Shown here: piece by piece, positions 1-8,721 of the stretch
Position numbering within the stretch: position 1 is the first letter of the stretch
Layout of the letters: each line of letters opens with the position of its first letter
NCBI GenBank assembly: GCA_029251525.1
Contig: JAQXDE010000066.1
Location: 310,001 to 374,000 of the forward strand
Direction of reading: 5' to 3'
DNA: 64,000 bases
Origin: Saprospiraceae bacterium
Lineage (GTDB): Bacteria > Bacteroidota > Bacteroidia > Chitinophagales > Saprospiraceae
Position numbers and translations under genes: made by a program
Notes under the pieces: model-generated
The model's input: only the letters and a program-made list of their open reading frames with translations
Databases searched by the model: none
Told to the model about the DNA's origin: nothing

Positions 1-1
1 G

Positions 2-661
2 GAACATGAGCAGCCAGAATGGGTAGCTTATGAATTAACGAAAGAAAGTATTCGCGTCAAGAATGTCGGAAGAACCAATGATTTTCGCCCCGATCCAAAA
101 GTTAGTAAAGCTTCTGCAGTGAAAAATGATTATCGAGGCAGTGGCTATGATCGTGGACATTTAGTTCCTGCAGGAGATATGGCTTTTGATGAAAAAGCAA
201 TGTCTGAAACTTTTTACTATAGTAATATGAGCCCACAGATTCGGAATTTCAATTCTGGAATTTGGAGGCAATTGGAAGAAAGTGTTAGAGATTGGGCTTG
301 GGATAATAAACATCTCTATGTAATTTCTGGTCCAGTTTTGACTCGAGGAATTTTGGATAAAATTGGTTCTAATAATGTATCTGTACCAGAAGCATATTAC
401 AAAGTGATTTTGGATTATACTCAACCAAGCTTGAAAGGTATTGCGTTTTTAATGCCAAATGAAATTGGAACTCTTCCTATGATGGATTATGCATTAAGTA
501 TAGATGAAATAGAAGAAATTACAGGGATTGATTTTTTTCCTCAAATAGATGTGGAAGAACAGGCGAGATTGGAAAGTAAATATGATGTGCGATCATGGAG
601 AGTTGATGGAAATAAAGAACGTGCAAGAATTGAAAAAGCACTACAGTTGAAAAATAAATAA
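2..661 (+). CDS. DNA/RNA non-specific endonuclease (NUC family), 5'-truncated
   Basis: The frame is open to the left window edge, so the gene starts outside. It encodes the catalytic part of a beta-beta-alpha-metal (NucA/Serratia nuclease type) sugar-nonspecific endonuclease that cuts DNA and RNA using Mg2+. The diagnostic DRGH motif, with its general-base histidine, is encoded at about 149-160. It is preceded by a DYRGSGY element and followed by SNMSPQ and the NFNSGIWRQLEE helix, which carries the metal-binding Asn and the Glu. Upstream in-frame residues (EWVAYELTKE, then NDFRPDP) are also typical of the family, so the GTG at 119 is not the true start. Family members are normally exported, but the signal peptide is not visible here. 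A HerA-like ATPase gene follows 82 bp downstream. Family call is very secure. Confidence 0.93.
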   Translation, partial: EHEQPEWVAYELTKESIRVKNVGRTNDFRPDPKVSKASAVKNDYRGSGYDRGHLVPAGDMAFDEKAMSETFYYSNMSPQIRNFNSGIWRQLEESVRDWAWDNKHLYVISGPVLTRGILDKIGSNNVSVPEAYYKVILDYTQPSLKGIAFLMPNEIGTLPMMDYALSIDEIEEITGIDFFPQIDVEEQARLESKYDVRSWRVDGNKERARIEKALQLKNK

Positions 662-743
662 AGAAGTGACTATCTTTAATATATTAGTCAAAATTTAGCA
701 GTAAAGTCCCAAATAAAATTCTATTTCTATAAAAATAAGACAG

Positions 744-2315
744 ATGACGGATAAAGTAAAATTCATAGAAGATATTAATAGTGGTTATACATTTAAAGGG
801 AGCTCTATCATCCTCGGTGGAGCAATGGTTGACAAAGAATGCCAGACTAATTCTTTAGTGAAAATCCCTATGAAAATGATGAACCGCCATGGACTTATAG
901 CAGGGGCAACTGGTTCTGGAAAAACGAAGACTTTGCAGATTCTTGCAGAGCAGCTTTCTACTAATAGTGTTCCGGTTTTATTGATGGATATCAAAGGTGA
1001 TTTGAGTGGAATTGCGGCGGAAAGCCCTGGACATCCAAAGATTGATGAGCGACATGAGAAGATTGGGCTGCCATTTGATGCAGGAACAAGTCCTGTTGAG
1101 TTTTTGACTTTGTCAGATGAGAAGGGGGCTAGATTAAGAGCAACTGTCACCGAATTTGGACCAGTTCTTTTTTCTAAAATATTAGATCTGACAGATACTC
1201 AATCAGGAATAGTGGCAGTAGCGTTTAAGTATTGTGATGATAAAAGCTTACCATTATTGGACTTAAAAGATTTTAGAAAAGTGTTGCAATGGATGACAGG
1301 AGAAGGTAAAAAAGAAGTGCAAGGTGAGTATGGGAGAATGTCAACTGCTTCGACTGGTGCAATTATTAGAAAAATTGTAGTCCTTGAACAACAAGGAGCA
1401 GATATTTTTTTTGGAGAACGTTCTTTTGATGTAGATGATTTGATTAGGCTAGATGAAAATGGAAAAGGAATGGTATCGATTTTGAGATTGACAGATATTC
1501 AAGATAAACCAAAGTTGTTTTCGACTTTTATGTTGCAAATGTTGGCAGAGGTTTATGCTACGTTCCCAGAGGAGGGAGATTTGGAACAACCAAAGTTGGT
1601 TATTTTTATTGACGAGGCACACTTGGTTTTTCAAAATGCATCGAAAGCTTTGTTAGAACAAATTGAAGCTATCGTTAAATTAATTCGATCAAAGGGAGTT
1701 GGACTTTTCTTTGTTACTCAAAATCCAACAGATATTCCTGATGCTGTATTGGGACAGTTAGGTATGAAAATACAGCATGCGCTTCGTGCATTTACAGCCA
1801 AGGATCGAAAGGCAATAAAGTTATCAGCACAAAATTATCCTGATTCTGATTACTACGATGTAGAGAAATTGCTTACTGAACTTGGAATAGGAGAGGCGTT
1901 GGTAACCGTTTTAAATGAAAAGGGTATTCCGACACCACTTGCACACACAATGTTACGAGCTCCACAATCAAGAATGGATATTTTGGTAGATAAAGAAATC
2001 AATGCGATTATTAAAAAATCTATGATCATGAAAAAGTATAATGAGGAGATTGATCGAGAAAGTGCTTATGAGGTTTTAAATGAGAAAATAGAGTTGTCTC
2101 AACAAAAAGAACATCAAGCTGAGTTGAAAAAACAGCAAGAGAAAGCTACAAAGGTAACCACTCGGTCTAGGCGTGGAGAAAAAAGTATGATTGAGAAAGT
2201 AGCAAGTAGTTCTGCAGGAAAAACCATTATTAGAGAAGTTACAAGAGGCTTGCTTGGAGCACTTGGAATTCGAACATCGAGAAGAAGAAGAAGAAACAGG
2301 AATAGTTGGTTTTAA
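744..2315 (+). CDS. HerA-like ATPase / helicase, DUF853 (YjgR) family
   Basis: A 523-residue cytoplasmic P-loop ATPase of the HerA/FtsK superfamily. Walker A (GATGSGKT) lies at residues 54-61, and Walker B (LVIFIDE, followed by AHLVF) at about 285-294. A conserved SKGVGLFFVTQNPTDIPD stretch follows, typical of DUF853 proteins. Length agrees with the family (about 500 residues). The C-terminal 90 residues are a charged coiled-coil-like segment ending in an Arg-rich tail (RRRRRNRN), plausibly for nucleic-acid contact. The family is widespread in bacteria and its cellular role is not well defined, although motor function on DNA is inferred from HerA. It lies just downstream of the nuclease gene and is closed by a strong terminator. 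Confidence 0.9.
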   Translation: MTDKVKFIEDINSGYTFKGSSIILGGAMVDKECQTNSLVKIPMKMMNRHGLIAGATGSGKTKTLQILAEQLSTNSVPVLLMDIKGDLSGIAAESPGHPKIDERHEKIGLPFDAGTSPVEFLTLSDEKGARLRATVTEFGPVLFSKILDLTDTQSGIVAVAFKYCDDKSLPLLDLKDFRKVLQWMTGEGKKEVQGEYGRMSTASTGAIIRKIVVLEQQGADIFFGERSFDVDDLIRLDENGKGMVSILRLTDIQDKPKLFSTFMLQMLAEVYATFPEEGDLEQPKLVIFIDEAHLVFQNASKALLEQIEAIVKLIRSKGVGLFFVTQNPTDIPDAVLGQLGMKIQHALRAFTAKDRKAIKLSAQNYPDSDYYDVEKLLTELGIGEALVTVLNEKGIPTPLAHTMLRAPQSRMDILVDKEINAIIKKSMIMKKYNEEIDRESAYEVLNEKIELSQQKEHQAELKKQQEKATKVTTRSRRGEKSMIEKVASSSAGKTIIREVTRGLLGALGIRTSRRRRRNRNSWF

Positions 2316-2337
2316 GGAGAATATTTAATTTTAAAGT

Positions 2338-2386
2338 AATAACGGGCTGATAGCACTTGGTTTGCTAACAGCCCGTTATTTTTTAT
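2338..2386. terminator. Bidirectional intrinsic terminator
   Basis: A perfect 12-bp stem (AATAACGGGCTG with CAGCCCGTTATT) is extended inward by a TAGC/GCTA stem after one A-A mismatch. It is followed by a T-run on the plus strand and preceded by A-rich sequence for the minus strand. It sits between the convergent HerA-like and thioredoxin-fold genes and can serve both. Confidence 0.9.
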
Positions 2387-2397
2387 TAAACGAATAA

Positions 2398-3009
2398 TTA
2401 GTTTTTCCTAGGCAAAGCCAATTGTGATTTATTTTCTTTTTTAACTTTTAATTTGGAACGATTTTTCATTGGGACGTAACTTTTTTCATATCGTGTCCAA
2501 GGTGTTTTTTTATGATTATTCCCTGCAAAGTAAGTAATGATTACCTCCAATTTCTTAGCATCTAAATATCCTGGGATTGGTTGGATTAACGATAAATCAT
2601 CATTAAGAAAAACAATGGTAGGGTACGACAATCTGCCTTTTAATAGATCGGCAGCCAATTGATTATAGCCGCGTTTTCCACTATCAATATATTTATATTT
2701 AATACCATTAAGGGTTAAGGTTTCTTTGTTTTCAGCATTAAACTTTACCGAATAAAAGTTTTCATTGATATATTTGACGATTCCTTTGTTTTTTAAAGTA
2801 GTTTTATCCATCTTTTTGCAATAGCCACACCAATCAGTATAAACATCGACAAAGACTTTCTTCTTTTCTTTCCTCAATGCATCTTCAACTGCACTCCAAG
2901 TCATCCAGTTGATTCCGTCGCTATTTTCTTTTTCTAATTGTCCAAAAGAAACAGTTCCGCACCAAAAAATTGCGAATACAAGTAAAATAGGAATTAGTTT
3001 ATTTTTCAT
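2398..3009 (-). CDS. Exported thioredoxin-fold protein
   Basis: A 203-residue protein with an N-terminal signal peptide (MKNKLIPILLVFAIFWCG, cleavage near SFGQ) and a thioredoxin-like domain. The redox motif is CGYC, within DWCGYCKKMD. The spacing and the cis-Pro region (SYPTIVFL) fit the DUF255/thioredoxin_7 type found in Bacteroidota periplasmic proteins. It probably acts in periplasmic thiol-disulfide exchange. I start it at the ATG at 3009; the 15-residue longer version lacks a signal-peptide start and would begin close to the predicted promoter. The C-terminal 50 residues are basic and low-complexity. Confidence 0.85.
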   Translation of the reverse strand: MKNKLIPILLVFAIFWCGTVSFGQLEKENSDGINWMTWSAVEDALRKEKKKVFVDVYTDWCGYCKKMDKTTLKNKGIVKYINENFYSVKFNAENKETLTLNGIKYKYIDSGKRGYNQLAADLLKGRLSYPTIVFLNDDLSLIQPIPGYLDAKKLEVIITYFAGNNHKKTPWTRYEKSYVPMKNRSKLKVKKENKSQLALPRKN

Positions 3010-3350
3010 TATACAAGGATTAGGATATTTTAGGATCGATAATTTTACCGACACTTATCAAGCAAAAGTAACAAACTCATAACCACAATTACAAACCTTT
3101 GTGCATCTGAGATAGTGACTTTAAAATAAGTTTAACTAATATTAAGACTTATGTCAGGTTATACGGACAAAACCCATTTCTTATTAAGATTCAAAAAATA
3201 TTCCGTAATCATTAATTACAATATTTCAGACGTATATAATCTGAAAAGAATCTAAATAGTGTGTTGAAAATTCAAAAAGTGATTGCCTGAATTATGACAA
3301 TCACTTTTGATTTAAAATTTCTATCTAAGAGATTTATATAGTTTTATTGG
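3010..3350. other. Intergenic region
   Basis: Holds the thioredoxin-gene promoter on the minus strand at its left side and the 3' flank of the TolB-like gene at its right. No ORF or strong hairpin was seen in the remainder. Confidence 0.6.
3063..3095 (-). promoter_or_regulatory. Bacteroidota-type promoter for the thioredoxin-fold gene
   Basis: On the minus strand TTTG (3095-3092), a 21-nt spacer, then TACTTTTG (3070-3063) match the TTTG/TAnnTTTG consensus. The predicted transcript start is near 3057, about 48 nt before the ATG at 3009. Confidence 0.5.
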
Positions 3351-4535
3351 TTACTCAACCCAATCGGCTATAAAAACATTAGTGTCTCGTCCACCACCGT
3401 TATTTCGATTTGATGAAAAGACTATTTTTTTTCCATCAGGTGAGAACATTGGAAATGCATCAAAAACATCATCATGAGTAATTTGCTCTAAGCCACTTCC
3501 ATCTAAATTCATCAAAAATAAATTAAATCGAGGACGACCTTGCCCTATACTTTTATGATTAGAAGCAAAAATTACTTTCTCTCCAGAAGGATGAAAAAAT
3601 GGAGCCCAATTCGCACCGCCTAAATCTGTGATTTTTTTCAAATTCGAACCATCCACATTACACACATACAATTCCATATTTGTTGGTTGAACCAAGTCTT
3701 TTTCTAAGAAACTCTTATAAGTTTTTTGATCATCATCCGATTGAGGGCGAGAAGCTCGGAATAATAATTTTTTACTATCTGGCGAAAAGAATGCACCACC
3801 ATCGTAACCCAAACCTTTAGTCACTTGAGTTTGATTAGAGCCATCAATATTCATTGTCCATAATTCCAAATCACCTGTTCGAGTAGAAGTAAATACAATC
3901 GTTTTTCCATCAGGTGAAATGGTAGGTTCAGCATCGTATCCTGGAGAATTAGTTAATTGTCTTTTGATATTTCCATCTAGGTCTGCTACAAAAATGTCGA
4001 AGTCAGAAAAGATGCCCCAAACATATTTTCCATTGACTTGCCTAGGTGAATTAGGGCAAGCTTCATTTCCGAGGTGAGTAGAAGAGTAAATAATTTCTTG
4101 ATTACCTGGCATGAAGTAAGAGCAAGTTGTTCGACCTTTACCGGTACTAATTAAATTTGGCATATCGCCAGTGTAACCTGAAATAGGCATAGTATAAATT
4201 TGATCACATTCTGTTCCCCATTTTGGGTTAGTAGCTTGGAAAACCAAATTTTTATTATCAAAACTAAAGTAAGCTTCAGCATTGTCTCCTCCGAAAGTTA
4301 ACTGCTTTAAGTTTGTAATATGTATTTCTCCAGGGAAAAGAAGAGTGGTAGAATCCATTGAATTCTTAGTTGCTTCACCATGATCATGATCATGTGCTGC
4401 ATGATCACCAGACGTATGGTCGTGGTCATGAGTAACTTTTTCTTTATCATTAGATTTAGATTCTGTCACTGTTGAGTTTTCGCAACTCCAAATTCCAACT
4501 AAAAGTAGGAATGTAAATAATAATTTAAAATTCAT
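3351..4535 (-). CDS. TolB/PD40 beta-propeller lipoprotein with His-rich linker
   Basis: A 394-residue lipoprotein: signal peptide with lipobox (LVGIWSC, lipid Cys at residue 18). It is followed by a hydrophilic segment extremely rich in His and Asp (about residues 36-54, HDHDH repeated). A six-bladed-type propeller then begins. PD40 (WD40-like) repeats are visible as FSPDGKKIVFSSNR, ISPDGKTIVFTSTR and FSPDSKKLLFRASR. Such repeats occur in TolB and in many Bacteroidota surface or periplasmic proteins, where they bind other proteins. The His-rich tract is typical of metal (Zn/Ni/Cu) binding and is unusual in front of a propeller. No partner gene identifies a substrate, so a specific function cannot be given. 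Confidence 0.85.
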   Translation of the reverse strand: MNFKLLFTFLLLVGIWSCENSTVTESKSNDKEKVTHDHDHTSGDHAAHDHDHGEATKNSMDSTTLLFPGEIHITNLKQLTFGGDNAEAYFSFDNKNLVFQATNPKWGTECDQIYTMPISGYTGDMPNLISTGKGRTTCSYFMPGNQEIIYSSTHLGNEACPNSPRQVNGKYVWGIFSDFDIFVADLDGNIKRQLTNSPGYDAEPTISPDGKTIVFTSTRTGDLELWTMNIDGSNQTQVTKGLGYDGGAFFSPDSKKLLFRASRPQSDDDQKTYKSFLEKDLVQPTNMELYVCNVDGSNLKKITDLGGANWAPFFHPSGEKVIFASNHKSIGQGRPRFNLFLMNLDGSGLEQITHDDVFDAFPMFSPDGKKIVFSSNRNNGGGRDTNVFIADWVE

Positions 4536-4613
4536 TTTGCAGTTATTTTGCTTTTTAATATTAGGTTTTAATTCAAAAAATGAGGATTGAAATTTACTTA
4601 CTTATCTATTCAA

Positions 4614-4647
4614 CAAAAATATGATAATTGCTTCATGTATCATTCAA
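4614..4647 (-). promoter_or_regulatory. Predicted promoter for the TolB-like lipoprotein
   Basis: On the minus strand TTG (4647-4645), a 23-nt spacer and TATTTTTG (4621-4614) fit the Bacteroidota consensus. It lies about 80 nt upstream of the start codon in the divergent intergenic region. Confidence 0.4.
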
Positions 4648-4697
4648 TTAATTGTTATTTTATTCCGTTTTTTGTAAAAATATAAAAACAAAAGATT

Positions 4698-6311
4698 ATG
4701 ATTAAATCAGTTCTCTTATTCTTTTTTTCTGTTTTATTTTTCGCTTGTGGTGGCAATGGAGAAAATAATTCCTCAAATATCGAACGTAAAGTTTTCCACT
4801 ACATCCAACATCGAAGTGTTACTTCACTTGACCCAGCATTTGCCAAAAGTCAAGCGAATATTTGGGCTATTGATCATTTATATAATGGACTAGTGCAATT
4901 AGATGATGGATTAAATATTCAACCAAGTATTGCTAAAAGTTGGACGATTTCTGAGGATGGGTTAACTTATACTTTTAACTTGAGAGATGATGTTTTCTTT
5001 CATGATGATGTGGCATTCCCAAATAAAAAGGGACGGAAAGTAGTAGCTGAAGATTTTGTTTATAGTTTTGAAAGGGTTTTGAAAGGTTCGATTAATTCAC
5101 CTGGCGGCTGGATTTTCAAAGGTAGAGTAGCTGAGAAGAATCCCTTTCAAGCAATTGATAATCAGACATTTATGTTGAGGTTGATGAAGCCATTTCGACC
5201 GATGTTGGGAATTTTGACAATGCAATATTGTTCTGTAGTTCCAAATGAAGCGGTGGAAAAGTATGGAGCAGATTTCCGAAAGAATCCAGTTGGAACAGGA
5301 CCATTTAAATTTAAAAGATGGTTGGAAAATCAATCTTTATTTTTGACAAAAAACAAAAATTACTTCGAAAAAGAAAATGGTCAAACTTTGCCTTATTTAG
5401 ATGGAGTACGAGTTTCATTTGTTGGCGACCGAAAGACTGCATATTTGGAATTGATTGCTGGGAAGACTGATTTTATGTCTGGTTTGGAATCTTCTTTTGT
5501 CAATGAATTACTTTCTTCGGATGGAGAATTATTATCGAAACAATCTGAGAAGTTAACGTTTTTAAAATCACCATTTTTGAATTCTGAATATTTAGGAATA
5601 CGATTCAATGGAGAGGCGAATAACCCTTTGGTTAATAAAAAAATTCGGCAAGCACTTAATTATGGTTTTGATCGTGAAAAAATGTTGCGAACAATGAGGA
5701 ATAAAGTTGGGAAACCAGCAAACTCAGGATTTACTCCAATTGGTCTTCCTTCGTTTTCTTACAAGAAGGCAAAAGGTTATAATTTTAATCCAGATAAAGC
5801 TCGACAATTATTATCGGAAGCAGGCTTTTCAAATGGAAAAGGCCTGCCTACTATTGAACTTTTATCTACAAAAGATTACGAAGATTTGTGTACTTTTATC
5901 GCTCGACAATGGGAAGATATTGGTGTAAAAGTGCAAATAGAATTAGAGGAATCTGCGACTCTTCGGGAAAAAATGAAGAATGGGCAAGCATCATTTTTTA
6001 GAGGAAGTTGGATTGCAGATTATCCAGATGCGGAAAGTTTTTTAACTGTGTTCTACGGTAAAAATCCAGCACCTCCAAATTATACCCAATTTAAAAACGT
6101 AGCATTTGATGCTATCTACGAGGAAGCATTAAACGAAAATGATGATACAAAAAGGTATGCTTTATATAATCAAATGGACAAAATTTTGATTGAGGAAGCA
6201 CCTGTGGTATTTCTTTTTTATGATGAGACAGCTTGGTTTGTAAAAAAAGGAATATCTGGCTTGAGCAAAAATGCAATTAATTTGTTGTCCTTGAAGAAGG
6301 TCAAAAAGTAA
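4698..6311 (+). CDS. ABC transporter solute-binding lipoprotein, family 5 (peptide/oligopeptide type)
   Basis: A 537-residue lipoprotein with a lipobox (LFFACGG, Cys at 17). It is a full-length SBP_bac_5 domain resembling DppA/OppA. Family hallmarks include SLDPAFAKSQANIWAIDHLYNG near the N-terminus, the EDFVYSFERVL segment, PVGTGPFKFKRW, and IRQALNYGFDREKM. These proteins capture peptides or related solutes for an ABC importer. No permease or ATPase gene is adjacent, so its transporter must be encoded elsewhere or be lacking. The gene runs toward lipB with a 42-bp gap and could be cotranscribed with it. Confidence 0.9.
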   Translation: MIKSVLLFFFSVLFFACGGNGENNSSNIERKVFHYIQHRSVTSLDPAFAKSQANIWAIDHLYNGLVQLDDGLNIQPSIAKSWTISEDGLTYTFNLRDDVFFHDDVAFPNKKGRKVVAEDFVYSFERVLKGSINSPGGWIFKGRVAEKNPFQAIDNQTFMLRLMKPFRPMLGILTMQYCSVVPNEAVEKYGADFRKNPVGTGPFKFKRWLENQSLFLTKNKNYFEKENGQTLPYLDGVRVSFVGDRKTAYLELIAGKTDFMSGLESSFVNELLSSDGELLSKQSEKLTFLKSPFLNSEYLGIRFNGEANNPLVNKKIRQALNYGFDREKMLRTMRNKVGKPANSGFTPIGLPSFSYKKAKGYNFNPDKARQLLSEAGFSNGKGLPTIELLSTKDYEDLCTFIARQWEDIGVKVQIELEESATLREKMKNGQASFFRGSWIADYPDAESFLTVFYGKNPAPPNYTQFKNVAFDAIYEEALNENDDTKRYALYNQMDKILIEEAPVVFLFYDETAWFVKKGISGLSKNAINLLSLKKVKK

Positions 6312-6353
6312 ATCAAAGATTTATGTAATTTCATTGCCACCATTTAAAATAAA

Positions 6354-7067
6354 ATGCCAAAAGTAATATTTAAAGATATCGGGGAAACACCCTATCAAAA
6401 AGCATGGGATTTTCAGACTCAACTTCATAACGAAGTAAAAGAGGCCAAAATCGCTCGTCGAGAATGGACTGAAGAAGAAAAAGCCAATGCTGACAAAAAA
6501 AACTATTTAGTTTTTTGCTCCCATCCAGCAGTTTATACCTTAGGGAAAAGTGGAAAAATGGATAATTTACTTTTGAATGAAAAGCAACTCGAAGAAAAGG
6601 AAATAGAATTTTTTAAAATTAATAGAGGAGGAGACATTACTTTTCATGGACCAGGGCAAATTGTGGGCTACCCAATTTTTGATATGGATGAGTTCTTTAC
6701 AGACATTCACAAATATGTTCGACTATTGGAAGAAGTAATTATTCGAACTTTAGCCGATTTTAATGTGGATGCTGGTCGAGAAGAAGGTTTTACAGGGGTT
6801 TGGTTACCCTCAACAAGTAATCAACCAAAACGTAAGATCTGTGCAATTGGGGTTCACCTAAGCCGTTGGGTAACTATGCACGGATTTGCTTTTAATGTGA
6901 ATACAGAATTAAACTATTTTAATTTTATTGTTCCATGCGGAATTGATGATTCAGATAAAGCAGTGACGAGTCTTTCTGCTGAAATTGGCAAGAAGGTTGA
7001 TTTTAAGAAAGTTAAAGTCTGTTTGAAAAAACACTTTGCCCAATTATTTAAAATTGAATATGTTTGA
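6354..7067 (+). CDS. lipB: Octanoyltransferase (lipoyl synthesis)
   Basis: A 237-residue LipB, which transfers octanoyl from octanoyl-ACP to the lipoyl domains of 2-oxoacid dehydrogenases and the glycine cleavage H protein, in the cytoplasm. Visible signatures are RGGDITFHGPGQIVGYPI (residues 91-108), catalytic Lys161 in RKICAIGVHL, and catalytic Cys195 in IVPCGI. Compared with proteobacterial LipB there is a charged insertion at about residues 30-50, common in Bacteroidota members. LipA is not in this window. Confidence 0.96.
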   Translation: MPKVIFKDIGETPYQKAWDFQTQLHNEVKEAKIARREWTEEEKANADKKNYLVFCSHPAVYTLGKSGKMDNLLLNEKQLEEKEIEFFKINRGGDITFHGPGQIVGYPIFDMDEFFTDIHKYVRLLEEVIIRTLADFNVDAGREEGFTGVWLPSTSNQPKRKICAIGVHLSRWVTMHGFAFNVNTELNYFNFIVPCGIDDSDKAVTSLSAEIGKKVDFKKVKVCLKKHFAQLFKIEYV

Positions 7068-7164
7068 TTGTAAAAACATAATCACCTTAATCTATTCAAA
7101 TGTTATTATTAAAATCCAATAATATTGAAATTTGGAGTTGGCTAAAATTTAGTTTTAAAAAATT

Positions 7165-7578
7165 ATGAAAAAAGATATTCCACAACATAAAGTAGAAGAT
7201 TTAGCGATAGCTGTTGTACCTCGCGAAGAAGTAATTATCAATCCAGAGGAAGATTTATGGGATACGTATATTATCAACTTAAAGGATGAAAAGATCAAAA
7301 GTGTTCTGATTGCTTCTCATGGATATGGAGAGATTGAGGGTGAAGAAATAAAAACGACAACACTAAGGCATTTTTTTGAGGAAATTGGTGCTTTAGAAAT
7401 TTTAAAAATCGAACCCATTCAACGGAAATTATTTGGCTTAACAAATGAGTATTGGGTTAGTTTTAATTTTGATGGATATATGTATGATAAAAAGTATGTA
7501 TTTGTAAAAGGAAGTATTGCGGAGTATAATTTTACATTGATTCCTTTTATTAATAAAAAAGGAGTAATGATTAGATAA
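7165..7578 (+). CDS. Conserved hypothetical protein
   Basis: A 137-residue soluble acidic protein without signal peptide or membrane segment. It starts MKKDIPQHKVEDLAIAVVP and contains alternating beta-type segments (LWDTYIINL, KSVLIASHGYGEIEG, YWVSFNFDGYMYDKKYVFV), which suggest a compact alpha/beta fold. The codon use matches its neighbours and the ATG follows an A-rich leader, so I take it as real. I recognise no family. It may be cotranscribed with lipB, 97 bp upstream, but nothing ties it to lipoylation. Confidence 0.7.
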   Translation: MKKDIPQHKVEDLAIAVVPREEVIINPEEDLWDTYIINLKDEKIKSVLIASHGYGEIEGEEIKTTTLRHFFEEIGALEILKIEPIQRKLFGLTNEYWVSFNFDGYMYDKKYVFVKGSIAEYNFTLIPFINKKGVMIR

Positions 7579-7688
7579 ATTATTTGAGATTAAGTTTTGT
7601 TGGTGATTAGTCAGACCTTTTTTGAATTAAAAATTTCAACCTCATTAAATGTAAGTACTGATCATTTCAATTAATAATCCGATCTATT

Positions 7689-8675
7689 ATGAAAGTAAGC
7701 TTTGTACTTGTATTTACATTGTTTCAAGTTCTTGTTTTCAGTCAAGTGGGTACTAATATTACCGGAAACGATTCAGTCCCTTTAGATTCTTTTCAATTAG
7801 CCATTCAAGAAGTTTCAGAAATTATTGCTCTAGATTCAATGGATGCAAAGGCCTATATGGAGCGAGGTGACTTGATTTGTGGGGCACAAGATGAGTCTTA
7901 TTTTAAAATTATATTTGGGAATGAGGAAATATATTATCAAGCTATGTCTGATTACGATGAAGCAATTAAATTAAGCCCATATAGTTATGAACCCTACTTG
8001 AAAAGAGCTTTATTAAATGATCGGTTTTTTAATTACAAAGAAGCTTTAAAAGATTACGAAGAAGCGTTGACTTACGCATATGTTTTTGATAACAAAATGA
8101 GAATTAGGATTCTTCGAGCAAGGCTAAAAGCTAAACTAGGAGCTTACGATGTTGCAATTAAAGATTTGGAGAAAGCACTATTAGAAAATAGCGAAGATCC
8201 AGCATTATTAAATACTTTAGCATTAATTCATTTAGATATTGAAGATTTCGAGAAAGCTTTAAAATATCTTAACCTTAGTTTAGAGTTTAATCCTGAAGAT
8301 CCATTTACTTTTGCAAATATTGGTTTTGTTGCACTTAATGCGGGCAAATATCAAAAGGCTATTAATATTTTTGACGAACAAATTAAGAAAAATGGAAAAT
8401 TTAGTTCCATGTATAATAATAGAGGTTTTGCAAAATACAAATTAGGAAAAAATAAAGAGGCTATTAAAGATATTAATTATGCTATAGAATTAAATTCACT
8501 CAATTCATTTGCTTTCAAAAATCGAGCAATAATAAATTTTTTGATGAATAAAAATGAGGCAGCTTGTGAAGATTTGCAGATGGCTAAAAAGTTGGGTTAC
8601 AGCACCGAGTATGACGATGAAGTGATAAAAATGCTTTTCGAAAAATGTTTATCCGTGAACCAAAAACCAAAATAA
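7689..8675 (+). CDS. Secreted tetratricopeptide-repeat protein
   Basis: A 328-residue protein with a signal peptide (MKVSFVLVFTLFQVLVFSQ) followed almost entirely by TPR units. Repeats of the type AMSDYDEAIKLSPYSYEPYLKRA, AIKDLEKALL, ALKYLNLSLEFNPEDPFTFANIG and AIKDINYAIELN span roughly residues 70-310. TPR arrays are protein-protein scaffolds; the export signal puts this one in the periplasm or on the outer membrane. It stands alone and converges on parB. No catalytic domain is present, so no specific role can be assigned. Confidence 0.85.
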   Translation: MKVSFVLVFTLFQVLVFSQVGTNITGNDSVPLDSFQLAIQEVSEIIALDSMDAKAYMERGDLICGAQDESYFKIIFGNEEIYYQAMSDYDEAIKLSPYSYEPYLKRALLNDRFFNYKEALKDYEEALTYAYVFDNKMRIRILRARLKAKLGAYDVAIKDLEKALLENSEDPALLNTLALIHLDIEDFEKALKYLNLSLEFNPEDPFTFANIGFVALNAGKYQKAINIFDEQIKKNGKFSSMYNNRGFAKYKLGKNKEAIKDINYAIELNSLNSFAFKNRAIINFLMNKNEAACEDLQMAKKLGYSTEYDDEVIKMLFEKCLSVNQKPK

Positions 8676-8719
8676 CTGCGAATAATTAAGTATTAAATTA
8701 CAACCATTCACAGTTATTT
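8670..8719. terminator. Shared hairpin terminator between TPR gene and parB
   Basis: AAATAACTG pairs with CAGTTATTT, and after a C-A mismatch GAAT pairs with ATTC. The stem covers the stop codon of the TPR gene and ends 3 bp before the parB stop, with A/T runs on both sides. Confidence 0.6.
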
Positions 8720-8721
8720 AA

